Source: Treponema sp. UBA4326 (lineage in GTDB: Bacteria > Spirochaetota > Spirochaetia > Treponematales > Treponemataceae). From it: a DNA stretch of 36,487 bases. The notes under the pieces are model-generated. The model worked only from the letters and a program-made list of their open reading frames with translations. It made no database searches and had not been told where the DNA came from. Shown here in pieces: positions 17,498-25,258 of this stretch (position 1 is its first letter; every line of letters starts with the position of its first letter). The stretch lies in NCBI GenBank assembly GCA_002393835.1, contig DGTW01000181.1, positions 1-36,487 of the forward strand, read 5' to 3'. The position numbers and the translations under genes are program-made.

Positions 17498-17516
17498 TAT
17501 ATTCTAAGGAATAAGT

Positions 17517-18146
17517 ATGGCGACAGAAAAAATCACGCAGGAAAAAATAATTAATGCCGTCCTTGAATGCGCATTCGAAAAAGGAACCGGTGCAACATCA
17601 CTTTCGGACATTTCAGAAAAACTGAACATCAAAAAGGCCTCGCTCTACAATCACTATGAAAACCGCGAAGCAATAATTGATGCCGCAACCAGATACTGTG
17701 CAGACTTTATCCTCAAAACATCTTTTATTCCTGCTGAAATGGATGCCGCTGCCCGCAAATACTCTGCAGAAGTAATCCTCAAGGGAATTGCAACCCGCTG
17801 GTTCAAGATTAACTGCCGTGAACCGGTCCTTCAGGTTTATTCATTCCTTAACAGTGAAAAATATTTCTCAACCTCTGCCGCAAAAGCCGTTCTTGATTCC
17901 AATAAAAAACTCACGGAACAGGCACAGACGGCGCTCAAAAGTCTGTCAGACGCAGGCAAAACTCCGCCTCTCACTCCGGAAAAGCTTGAATTCTACGCTT
18001 CCCTGTTCATTTCAGGCCTGAATGCAATACTGGACGACACGATAATACTCAAAAAATCCGAGCTCCGCTTCAGCGACAAAGACGACGGCCTGGACCTGAC
18101 CTCTGTAGAAGCCTTCGTAACCAGATTCTGCAGCATCATACAGTAA
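17517..18146 (+). CDS. TetR-family transcriptional regulator
   Basis: 209 residues. The N-terminal helix-turn-helix is clear (GATSLSDISEKLNIKKASLY, then NHYENREAI), followed by an all-helical ligand-binding domain. Divergent from the acyl-CoA synthetase with a palindrome in the 128-bp spacer, so a fatty-acid or acyl-CoA responsive repressor is the likely role, by analogy with FadR-type TetR proteins. A weak AAGGAA lies 6 nt before the ATG. Confidence 0.9.
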   Translation: MATEKITQEKIINAVLECAFEKGTGATSLSDISEKLNIKKASLYNHYENREAIIDAATRYCADFILKTSFIPAEMDAAARKYSAEVILKGIATRWFKINCREPVLQVYSFLNSEKYFSTSAAKAVLDSNKKLTEQAQTALKSLSDAGKTPPLTPEKLEFYASLFISGLNAILDDTIILKKSELRFSDKDDGLDLTSVEAFVTRFCSIIQ

Positions 18147-18174
18147 TACAAACAGATACCCGGCATTTTTTTCG

Positions 18175-18203
18175 TTTACTTTTCTTCACTCTTCTTATAT
18201 AAT
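18175..18203 (+). promoter_or_regulatory. Putative promoter of rsmI
   Basis: TTTACT (18175-18180), 17-nt spacer, perfect TATAAT (18198-18203), then 6 nt to the GTG at 18210. There is no Shine-Dalgarno, so a leaderless transcript is implied. Confidence 0.5.
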
Positions 18204-18209
18204 TTTACT

Positions 18210-18917
18210 GTGTCAGTTTTGTATATTGTCGGTACACCTATCGGAAACCTTGGTGATATAACTTTTCGTGCTGTAGAAACATTCAGGAACGTTGATGTCA
18301 TTGCAGCCGAAGATACAAGGCATACACTGCAGCTTCTGAACCATCTTGAAATCAAAAAACCTCTGGTTTCATGCAGGTCACAGAATGAAAAAGCTGCCGG
18401 TGAAAAAATCATCAGGATGCTTGATGAAGGAAAGACAATAGCATATGCCAGTGACGCAGGAACTCCGGGAATCAGTGATCCGGGAGCAGTCCTCGCAGGA
18501 ATGGCCCGTGCGGCAGGACACACAGTTATTCCGATTCCTGGACCAAGTGCATTTGCATCGCTTGTAAGCGTGGCCGGTGCAGGCGGAAAAACATTGATTT
18601 TTGAGGGATTTCTTTCCCCAAAACCAGGCAGAAGACGTTCAAGGCTTAGGGAACTTCTTGCAACCGGAGATGCGATAGTTTTATACGAATCTCCGTTCAG
18701 AATTACTAAACTTTTAACTGACGTTGCCGATATTTGTAGTGAGCGCCGTGTAGTTGTTGGCAGGGAACTGACGAAACTGCACGAAGAAATAATAGAGGGG
18801 ACGGCGGAAGAAATGAGGGATGAGTTCGCTTCAAGGACAAAGATTCTTGGAGAGTTCGCAATTTTCATTTCTGGTGATAAAAATGCTCAACTTTCTGATG
18901 AAAGTTCCGATAATTAA
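18210..18917 (+). CDS. rsmI: 16S rRNA (cytidine-1402-2'-O)-methyltransferase RsmI
   Basis: SAM-dependent tetrapyrrole-methylase-fold enzyme modifying C1402 in the ribosomal decoding centre. Opening block LYIVGTPIGNLGDIT, AAEDTRHT, YASDAGTPGISDPG and IPIPGPSAFA are diagnostic, with ALVLYESPFR-like AIVLYESPFRI later. 235 residues, shorter than the E. coli enzyme (286) because of a reduced C-terminus. GTG start directly behind a -10 box. Followed closely by flgM. Confidence 0.96.
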   Translation: MSVLYIVGTPIGNLGDITFRAVETFRNVDVIAAEDTRHTLQLLNHLEIKKPLVSCRSQNEKAAGEKIIRMLDEGKTIAYASDAGTPGISDPGAVLAGMARAAGHTVIPIPGPSAFASLVSVAGAGGKTLIFEGFLSPKPGRRRSRLRELLATGDAIVLYESPFRITKLLTDVADICSERRVVVGRELTKLHEEIIEGTAEEMRDEFASRTKILGEFAIFISGDKNAQLSDESSDN

Positions 18918-18937
18918 AGTGTAAAGGCAGGTAAATT

Positions 18938-19225
18938 ATGATGATAGAAAAACTTGGAGGACTTTCTCCGCTTAACAACGTACAGAATACACGCCGCACG
19001 ACTGAGGCAGGCAGCGTAAAATCTGCTCCTGATTCAATCACTCTTTCTGATGAAGCAAAAGAAGCTGCCAGAGCATATTACTTAAATCAGGTTGCCGCAG
19101 AAACACCGGACGTTCGTGCAGACCGTATCGCTGAAATCAAAGAGAAAATTAAGGATCCGAACTATCTCAATCCGGCTGTAATTAACGCAACAGCTGAACG
19201 CATTATGACTAGTTACGGATTGTAA
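18938..19225 (+). CDS. flgM: Anti-sigma-28 factor FlgM
   Basis: 95 residues, mostly disordered N-terminus and a C-terminal sigma-binding part: SITLSDEAKEA, then VRADRIAEIKEKIKDPNYL and a final helix ending AERIMTSYGL. FlgM holds sigma-28 inactive until the flagellar hook is complete. GGCAGGT lies 6 nt before the ATG. The gene is 20 nt after rsmI and followed by a strong terminator. No other flagellar genes are in the window. Confidence 0.92.
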   Translation: MMIEKLGGLSPLNNVQNTRRTTEAGSVKSAPDSITLSDEAKEAARAYYLNQVAAETPDVRADRIAEIKEKIKDPNYLNPAVINATAERIMTSYGL

Positions 19226-19249
19226 TGAACTATACTGCGTTACAAGAGA

Positions 19250-19279
19250 GGCGGAACTTGTTGTTCCGTCTTTTTTTTT
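19250..19279 (+). terminator. Rho-independent terminator after flgM
   Basis: Stem GGCGGAAC / GTTCCGTC with a TTGTT loop followed by nine T, 24 nt after the flgM stop. Confidence 0.92.
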
Positions 19280-19319
19280 AGTTAATAAACCGTCAAATCA
19301 TTAAAAGAGGAATTATAAA

Positions 19320-20456
19320 ATGACAGACTTTTCATTCAGAATTTCACCGAATATTTTCCTTGGCACATATTCCACAAGCCGTCTGGGAGAATTTGCACTG
19401 AACTGGGGAAGCAAATACATGCTTCTTCTCGATCCTGTACTCAGGGAAGTCGGTCTTTCTGATAAAATCTCTCAGTCACTTTCTGACCGCAAAATCGATT
19501 TCATTACGTTCGACCAGATTCCGGAATGTGCTGATTCAAAGGTAATTGAACAGGCCCTTACGCTTGCAAAGGAAGCCCATGTTCACGGCGTAATTGCAGT
19601 CGGCGGATGCAAGGTCCTGAATGCGGCACGTGCGCTGTGTGCCGTCTTCAACGAGGTTCATCCGATTTACAGTTACCTTGATGAAGGCGTTCCGACAACC
19701 GCACCACTTTCGCTGATCTGTGTTCCGACGACAATACGTGCTCCTTTTATTTTTACCGACAAGATTCCTGTAATTGATGCACGTTCACAGCAGATAAAAA
19801 TTATCCATGCCCAGCCTTCCCTCTGCAAGCTCGCCCTCTTTGACCCGAACCTTTCTTCAACGCTTACAGAAAACCAGACTTCATCAATGGCAATAGAATC
19901 TCTTGCCCTGGCACTTGAAGCATTTCTGTCACAGAAAGCAAACTTCTTCAGCGACATGCTCTGTGAAAAAGCAGGAGAACTTTTGGGCTATGCAATGGAC
20001 GGATCCGGAACCCTCAACATAACGACTCCGCAGGAAGAACTTCTTTCACAGGGCGGCTGCATGGCATCCCTGGCAATCGGTTCGAGTTCAATCGGTGTAG
20101 CAGGACTTCTTGCCCTTACGATAAATGCACGCTTTAAGATTTCACGTTCACTTGTAACTGCAATCCTCCTGCCGTATGTAATTGAAGACTATGCAAAATT
20201 CAAATCTGAGAGAATTGAAAAATTTGCACGTATTTTCAGGGTTGAAGAATCCGATGACATCTGTGCAGCATTTGCAGACAACATGCGCCAGAGAATCGCA
20301 AAGGCAAACCTTCCGGCCCGCTTAAAGGAACTTTCAATTTCGATTGAACAGCTTACCCTTGCAATTGAAGATGCCGGAAAACTTGAACTGATGAATTCAC
20401 TTCCGCGCTCGATGACAACAGACAATCTGTTTGAACTTATCAAGCTTGCATACTAA
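19320..20456 (+). CDS. Iron-alcohol-dehydrogenase-fold protein lacking the metal ligands
   Basis: 378 residues, full family length, with recognisable Fe-ADH/glycerol-dehydrogenase layout: GVIAVGGCKVLNAARAL aligns with the GGGS..D.AK nucleotide loop, SMAIESLALALEAFLS with the G.DALTHA.E segment, and SIGVAGLLALTINARF..SRSLVTAILLPYV with the LG..HA.AHQLGG...PHG..NAILLP segment. All four metal ligands are replaced (Asp to Glu, then His to Leu, Leu and Arg), and the nucleotide loop has Lys for Ser. It is therefore probably a pseudoenzyme or binds something else. GAGGA lies 7 nt before the ATG. TrmH-like gene follows after 5 nt. Confidence 0.75.
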   Translation: MTDFSFRISPNIFLGTYSTSRLGEFALNWGSKYMLLLDPVLREVGLSDKISQSLSDRKIDFITFDQIPECADSKVIEQALTLAKEAHVHGVIAVGGCKVLNAARALCAVFNEVHPIYSYLDEGVPTTAPLSLICVPTTIRAPFIFTDKIPVIDARSQQIKIIHAQPSLCKLALFDPNLSSTLTENQTSSMAIESLALALEAFLSQKANFFSDMLCEKAGELLGYAMDGSGTLNITTPQEELLSQGGCMASLAIGSSSIGVAGLLALTINARFKISRSLVTAILLPYVIEDYAKFKSERIEKFARIFRVEESDDICAAFADNMRQRIAKANLPARLKELSISIEQLTLAIEDAGKLELMNSLPRSMTTDNLFELIKLAY

Positions 20457-20461
20457 ACGGA

Positions 20462-21316
20462 ATGATAGAACCTCATAAACTAAACCAGCTCCAGCCCGGA
20501 CAGAAAAGGCGCAAGCTCGCACTGACCTTCGGAGCGCTTGAACGTGACATTGACGGTATTCCCGAAAAAGGAAGCGAATACAGTTTCAAAAATCTCTCAC
20601 GTGCAGAATACACAAAGACTCTCGTAAACATCGTACTCAATGACCCTGAAATTTCAGATGAGGCATCCGCTCAGCTTAAGGCAGCAGCTGAAGCCGAACC
20701 ATTTGATGAAAAACGTGCCTGTAACCTTGCACGGAACATTCTGCTCGGCATAATCGGAACATTTCCGGCTGAATGGGACCTTATAATCGCCCCGCATGCA
20801 TCACCGCTGAACGAAAACGGAACCGTAAGAAAGCGGGATTATTTTGAAGGCACATATGTATATGCCGAAGACATACGTTCACCGTTCAACCTTGGATCAG
20901 TTTTCAGGAGTGCAGAAGCTCTTGGAGCAGAAAAAGTATTTGTGTCCCCGATGTGCGTACCGCCGGATCATCCCAAAGCCGTCAGAAGCGGAATGGGCTG
21001 CATCGAAACCCTCGGCTGGGAAACAAAAACACTCGATGAACTGGAAGAGTTTTCCCGGGAGAACGGAATTCCAGTTTTTGTACTTGAAACCGGCGGAACA
21101 CCTGTTGAAGAGTTTAAATTCCCTGAGAAGGGAATCTGCATAATCGGTTCGGAAGAACTTGGCGTCAGTCCGCAGGCACTTGAAAAAGCAGCTTACGGAA
21201 GGGTTTCAATCCCGATGAAGGGCCTTAAGGCTTCGCTGAATGTAGGCGTAGCATTTGGAATCCTCATGCAGAAATGGGTAGAATATTTAGAAAAGGAAGC
21301 AAAAGAAAATGAGTGA
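20462..21316 (+). CDS. TrmH/SpoU-family RNA 2'-O-methyltransferase
   Basis: 284 residues. The C-terminal SPOUT domain shows all three motifs: RSPFNLGSVFRSAEALG (motif 1), IGSEELGVSP (motif 2) and IPMKGLKASLNVGVAFGI (motif 3), which form the knotted SAM site. The N-terminal 120 residues are helical and specific to this branch. It methylates a ribose in tRNA or rRNA; the position cannot be read from sequence. Its 3' end overlaps the thioesterase start by 8 nt. Confidence 0.92.
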   Translation: MIEPHKLNQLQPGQKRRKLALTFGALERDIDGIPEKGSEYSFKNLSRAEYTKTLVNIVLNDPEISDEASAQLKAAAEAEPFDEKRACNLARNILLGIIGTFPAEWDLIIAPHASPLNENGTVRKRDYFEGTYVYAEDIRSPFNLGSVFRSAEALGAEKVFVSPMCVPPDHPKAVRSGMGCIETLGWETKTLDELEEFSRENGIPVFVLETGGTPVEEFKFPEKGICIIGSEELGVSPQALEKAAYGRVSIPMKGLKASLNVGVAFGILMQKWVEYLEKEAKENE

Positions 21317-21731
21317 AAATTTACAGGCAGAAATCGAATTTAAAGTAGACTTTAACGACTGCGACCCCATGAAAATCGTCTGGCACGGAAACTACATAAA
21401 TTACTTTGAACGCGCCCGCTGCGCCCTTCTCGACAAAATCGGCTACAACTACATCGCCATGGAAGAATCCGGCTATCTTTTTCCTGTAACGGAAGTAAAG
21501 GCCAAGTACATAAAGTCCCTGAGGTTCGGAGACATCTGCCGCGCCCGCGCCACCCTCACCGAATGGGAAAACATGATAAAAATCAATTTTGAACTCTACA
21601 ACGCCAGAACCGGCGAACTCACCACAAAAGGCACCGTAAGCCAGATGTGCGTAAAAGCCTCCACCGGCGAAACCCAGTTCGTCTGCCCGAAAATCTGGAC
21701 AGACAAGGTGGAAAAGATGATGAGGGGGTAA
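21309..21731 (+). CDS. Hotdog-fold acyl-CoA thioesterase (YbgC/4-HBT type)
   Basis: 140 residues. The pattern D.NDCDPMKIVWHGNYINYFERAR near the N-terminus places the catalytic Asp and the long helix of the 4-hydroxybenzoyl-CoA thioesterase family. It hydrolyses acyl-CoA or acyl-ACP thioesters; chain specificity is unknown. The ATG lies inside the 3' end of the SPOUT gene. It converges with the accessory island, 3 bp from the next gene, so the core/accessory junction is here. Confidence 0.88.
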   Translation: MSENLQAEIEFKVDFNDCDPMKIVWHGNYINYFERARCALLDKIGYNYIAMEESGYLFPVTEVKAKYIKSLRFGDICRARATLTEWENMIKINFELYNARTGELTTKGTVSQMCVKASTGETQFVCPKIWTDKVEKMMRG

Positions 21732-21734
21732 AAC

Positions 21735-22334
21735 CTAAAGTGCTATTCTTGCTACAAATCCATATTTTTCATCAATAGGATTTATAACAGGAACAAAGGA
21801 AAGTTTCTCATAAGTCATATTCAAGGATGTTTTTAGAGTATCGTTATAGTTATTTGCATATTCCCAGGGAGCAATACATTCCCCGACTCGTCCTCCGATT
21901 AGGAGCCCATACCCAATACTTACTAAAAAAGCATTCTCACTATTTGTTCCACTAAGCATCATCACAACTCCGCCAAGTTCGAAACATAATGCCAACATGC
22001 CAGATTTACTGTCTCCCTGTGCAAAAGAACCAATCCCACAACCAAGTATAAGATTCAAAACAAAGTACTTTCCACCAGATTTTTCATAGGTCAAATACAG
22101 TTTTTGTTTTTCATCAAGTGAAAGATTCTTAGTTAGTTCGATAAGCTTATCTTTATTATTAAGCAGGTCCTCTTCTAACATTTTTTGAATTGTATGAATA
22201 ATATTTTCGCTTTCTGTAGACGACTGATTATCTGTTTCTGCAATCGAATCACCGATATCAGAAATCTGTTCTTCAGAAACACAAAAACTTATAGATATAC
22301 AGAAAAGTAAAACTGCTATAACTATTTTTCTCAT
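21735..22334 (-). CDS. Exported P13-like membrane protein
   Basis: 199 residues: signal peptide (MRKIVIAVLLFCISISFCVS), a polar linker, the block LSLDEKQKLYLTYEKSGG, then three hydrophobic stretches beginning VLNLILGCGIGSFAQGD. The latter resembles proteins annotated as P13-family porins in treponemes and Borrelia, as far as I recall. Last gene of a three-gene minus-strand group of exported proteins, 16 nt after the lipoprotein gene. Function in the outer membrane is inferred. Confidence 0.65.
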   Translation of the reverse strand: MRKIVIAVLLFCISISFCVSEEQISDIGDSIAETDNQSSTESENIIHTIQKMLEEDLLNNKDKLIELTKNLSLDEKQKLYLTYEKSGGKYFVLNLILGCGIGSFAQGDSKSGMLALCFELGGVVMMLSGTNSENAFLVSIGYGLLIGGRVGECIAPWEYANNYNDTLKTSLNMTYEKLSFVPVINPIDEKYGFVARIAL

Positions 22335-22350
22335 AATTTTACCCTTTAAA

Positions 22351-22728
22351 TTATTTCAAAATATAATAAACCGTGTTTCCAGTTCTGCTTGCAATAAAAC
22401 CATGCTCAATTGTTGTTAACCATGAAGATTCTTGTTTTGCTTCGTAATCACCAAACCCTCTTCCAATAAGCCAATCTTTTATCTTACTTTTTCCCCAGGA
22501 ATGTTTTCCGTCGCTAGTTAAAGAGGATTTAATCTGCGACCACTGGCTTGATGTAAATTCCAGCCTAACATACATGCCATCATTTAAAGTTGTATTAAAA
22601 GCTGATTGAAATTCTGAATAAGTTCCCATATCGGTCCAAATAGTGTACGACTCTTCATCATCAAAACTACATCCCTCAAAAAGAACTACTAATAAAGCAA
22701 ATAGCCATACTGTAAATCTCATTTTCAT
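22351..22728 (-). CDS. Small lipoprotein
   Basis: 125 residues with the ATG at 22728; GGAG is 9 nt upstream, whereas the earlier ATG at 22734 would be only 3 nt from it. The signal peptide ends in a spirochaete-type lipobox VLFEGC. The mature part is a small domain with SQWSQIKSSL, GKSKIKDWLIGRGFGDYEA and a C-terminal strand; no family recognised. Sits between the SHOCT protein and the P13-like gene. Confidence 0.7.
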   Translation of the reverse strand: MKMRFTVWLFALLVVLFEGCSFDDEESYTIWTDMGTYSEFQSAFNTTLNDGMYVRLEFTSSQWSQIKSSLTSDGKHSWGKSKIKDWLIGRGFGDYEAKQESSWLTTIEHGFIASRTGNTVYYILK

Positions 22729-22790
22729 ACACATAGTCTCCTTATCACTAAGCTATTATTATAAAATTATCTTCCGCTTCTGGAATTACG

Positions 22791-23645
22791 TTATAACCCA
22801 AGTATCTGCTTTTTCTTTGTTTTATACTCATCAGCGTCAATATAGCCTTTTTCATACAAGTTTTTCAGATTTTTCAATTTGGACTCAATTTCATCAATGC
22901 TATCAGAATTCAGTTCTAAATCATTTTCTGCATCACATAATTCAATATACAGATCATCGTGACGCGCATGAGCCTTACATGAAAAATTCATTTTGCTTTC
23001 AGAAATGAGGGCTACTATCTTATAATCCCCTGGATCTACTTCACTTCTTATCGTATCAACATCCCCATATCCTTTTAATACACCTTCTCCGGCATAAATC
23101 CAGTTTTCCTTGCGAGGATCAAACACATACAGCTGTATTTTAAAATTTGATTTTTTAGTTTCATTTACAATTTTGTAATAATCGTCTACCTCTCCTAGAG
23201 CACTGTAATCAACTACATAAAAGCCCTTATCAATTACCTTATCATTTATTCTTAGAACATCATCCTTCTTCGCTTTAACATAAATGTCATTATATCTGCT
23301 TAAAACTTCGTATCGTATCCTTTCGTCAGGACAATCAATACAAAAATACCGGTAGTCAGTGATTTTTTCATTTATTTTTTTTGTGTCTACGAATGTGGTA
23401 AAGTCAATATCGCCAAGATATATCCAATGTTTTGTCTCATTGCAAGCATAAATCTTAAAAATACCCTTTATATTATATGAATTTGATATTTTGAAATAAT
23501 CTTTCGGAACAGGATAAAGTTCATTTTTATCAAAAACAAACGCAAAAGGACTTACTCCATCAGGTAAATCAATATTTGTCTCTCCTGCAAACAGAAACTC
23601 AACTGAACTAAACAGAATTAACAAGAATACTATAATTTTTCTCAT
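22791..23645 (-). CDS. Exported protein with C-terminal SHOCT-like domain
   Basis: 284 residues from the ATG at 23645 (AGGA 5 nt upstream; the 43 extra codons upstream have no start signal). Signal peptide MRKIIVFLLILFSSVEFLFA. The mature region has three repeated beta-rich units, each with a KIY/QLY..W.YLG/AG core (about residues 55-85, 165-190), probably tandem copies of one domain. The last 35 residues (IDEIESKLKNLKNLYEKGYI..DEY) match the SHOCT oligomerisation motif. First gene of the exported-protein group. Function unknown. Confidence 0.68.
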   Translation of the reverse strand: MRKIIVFLLILFSSVEFLFAGETNIDLPDGVSPFAFVFDKNELYPVPKDYFKISNSYNIKGIFKIYACNETKHWIYLGDIDFTTFVDTKKINEKITDYRYFCIDCPDERIRYEVLSRYNDIYVKAKKDDVLRINDKVIDKGFYVVDYSALGEVDDYYKIVNETKKSNFKIQLYVFDPRKENWIYAGEGVLKGYGDVDTIRSEVDPGDYKIVALISESKMNFSCKAHARHDDLYIELCDAENDLELNSDSIDEIESKLKNLKNLYEKGYIDADEYKTKKKQILGL

Positions 23646-23732
23646 TTTATCCTCGCAGTTTCTATTATAACACAGCATTTTTCTTAATACAAAAGCAGAC
23701 TCCTTCATATCTTCTAGCCAACATATTTTATC

Positions 23733-23761
23733 TTGACTATACCTCACTCCTGCCGCATAAT
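23733..23761 (+). promoter_or_regulatory. Putative promoter of toxin-antitoxin pair 1
   Basis: TTGACT (23733-23738), 17-nt spacer, CATAAT (23756-23761), then AAGGAGG and the ATG at 23796. Confidence 0.5.
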
Positions 23762-23795
23762 TACCCTGTAACATTTCTCTTTTAAGGAGGCCGAT

Positions 23796-24062
23796 ATGTG
23801 CAGAACATCCATTTATGAAGCACGAAACAATTTTTCTGCCCTGGTTAAAAGTGCCGAAGAAGGCGAAGTCATTGAACTCACTAGATACGACAAACCGGTT
23901 GCCGTCATCATCAGCTGGGAAGAGTACGAAAGCAAAAATTCTTCAGACGATGACTGGCTTTCTAAATGGCGGGAAGAATACAAAGACGTTCTCGATGACA
24001 AAGGCTTTGACATTACGCCTTCCCGCGAAGCTCCTGATCCGAACTACAATCCGTGGGATTAA
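23796..24062 (+). CDS. Phd/YefM-type antitoxin (pair 1)
   Basis: 88 residues. N-terminal Phd fold: SIYEARNNFSALVKSAEEGE, ELTRYDKPVAVIISWEEYE. The acidic, Trp-rich C-terminus (SDDDWLSKWREEYK) would wrap the toxin. AAGGAGG 5 nt before the ATG. The PIN toxin gene follows after 18 nt. It should neutralise the toxin and repress the operon, as in known phd/vapC pairs. Confidence 0.87.
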   Translation: MCRTSIYEARNNFSALVKSAEEGEVIELTRYDKPVAVIISWEEYESKNSSDDDWLSKWREEYKDVLDDKGFDITPSREAPDPNYNPWD

Positions 24063-24080
24063 CGATAAGGAGGAATTGAA

Positions 24081-24509
24081 ATGAAACCAGTTTATTTACT
24101 TGATACCAATATTGTTTCAGAATTTCCTAAAGACCGTCCGGAAGAAAAGGTTCTTGAATATTACAGAGCCCGTAAAAATCTCTGCGCAATTTCTGCCGTT
24201 ACCTGGCAGGAGCTTAACCGCGGAATAAACAGAATGCATGAAGGCAAAAAGAAAAAATCAATCCAGAGTCTGATAGATAATCTGAGTTTAAATCTTGAAA
24301 TAATTCCCTACGACTCCTTTGCTGCACAAATCTGCGGTGAAATGCAGGCCCGGGCAGAAGCAGAAGGCAAGACCATGCCCTTCTATGATTCACAGATAGC
24401 CGCTACCGCCGTAGCAAACGGAATGATTTTAGTTACCCGCAACACCGCCGACTTTAAGCTGATGCAGGACAAGGCTTTCCTGAGGGTAGAAAACTGGTTT
24501 ACGGCGTAA
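24081..24509 (+). CDS. VapC/FitB-type PIN-domain toxin (pair 1)
   Basis: 142-residue PIN ribonuclease. The acidic metal site is complete: Asp8 in LLDTN, Glu44 in WQELNRG, Asp103 in FYDSQIAA and Asp124 in TRNTADF. PIN toxins of this type cleave tRNA or rRNA; the target here is unknown. AGGAGG 7 nt before the ATG. Ends in the FitB-like LRVENWF tail, shared with the toxin of pair 2. Confidence 0.9.
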   Translation: MKPVYLLDTNIVSEFPKDRPEEKVLEYYRARKNLCAISAVTWQELNRGINRMHEGKKKKSIQSLIDNLSLNLEIIPYDSFAAQICGEMQARAEAEGKTMPFYDSQIAATAVANGMILVTRNTADFKLMQDKAFLRVENWFTA

Positions 24510-24553
24510 ATCAAAATTCTGTTCTTTTGTACGACAAACGGCATCCTGCATGC

Positions 24554-24559
24554 TATAAT
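24554..24559 (+). promoter_or_regulatory. -10 element of the secreted hypothetical gene
   Basis: TATAAT with ACGACA 17 nt upstream as a weak -35, 22 nt before the ATG at 24582; a normal leader with GGAGG follows. Confidence 0.4.
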
Positions 24560-24581
24560 TTTAGGTACGGAGGAACTATAA

Positions 24582-25238
24582 ATGAAAAAGATTATTTCCG
24601 TTATTTTTGCGGCAGGCCTTTTTTTATTGGGGCCACTGACAGTTACATCGCAGAGCTGGTCTTTACCTCAGGACAACAGCCCGAAAGAAGTCATTGACTG
24701 GGCAACGCCGGATGTCGGCATGAAACCTTTTGAAGGCATCTATAAAGGAAAAGCCAAAAACTATCCGTATGATGATATTTACGAAGACAGGAACGGAACT
24801 TATAAAGTCCGCATTCCGAATAAATTCCTGGGAACTGGACTTTCGCCAAAATCAAAGACAACCTGGGCTATCGGTACACCGGATCCGGCTGCAGGCTATA
24901 CTGAAGTAACGCTTTCATATGTAACAAACTGGCACAAATCCAAATCAGAAAGAACCTTATGGTCAAAATACTGGGAACCGGGCGACGGACTCCTTAAAAT
25001 TAAAAACAATGTCGTCATAAACGGAAAAACCGTATTCAAGGCAAACGAAACTTACATGTGCTATTCAACGGACGGCTCTTACAAGGAAAACATCACTTTT
25101 GAACAAAGCCCTTCCGTTCAGTTCATTTACGACATTGATTCAGCCCTGTACTATCAGTTTGTACGTGCACGCAACGATAGCGGAAACTCCCTGATTCTGT
25201 GGGGAATATTCAGCACGAGCGGCCGCTACGCAAATTAG
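24582..25238 (+). CDS. Secreted hypothetical protein
   Basis: 218 residues with signal peptide (MKKIISVIFAAGLFLLGPL, ending near VTSQS). The mature part is beta-rich with many aromatic residues (DIYEDRNGTYKVRIPNKF, LWSKYWEPGDGLL). No family recognised. GGAGG lies 7 nt before the ATG. It has its own promoter behind TA pair 1 and converges with the FlhA-like gene; the C-terminus GRYAN abuts the island cassette. Confidence 0.7.
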   Translation: MKKIISVIFAAGLFLLGPLTVTSQSWSLPQDNSPKEVIDWATPDVGMKPFEGIYKGKAKNYPYDDIYEDRNGTYKVRIPNKFLGTGLSPKSKTTWAIGTPDPAAGYTEVTLSYVTNWHKSKSERTLWSKYWEPGDGLLKIKNNVVINGKTVFKANETYMCYSTDGSYKENITFEQSPSVQFIYDIDSALYYQFVRARNDSGNSLILWGIFSTSGRYAN

Positions 25239-25258
25239 AGATGGGGTGAGAGGAAAAA

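Noticed and set aside
18176..18868. 230-codon minus-strand frame over rsmI
   Set aside because: Antisense shadow; rsmI has all its family motifs.
23646..23774. 43 extra N-terminal codons for the SHOCT protein
   Set aside because: The signal peptide begins at the ATG at 23645, which has AGGA before it.
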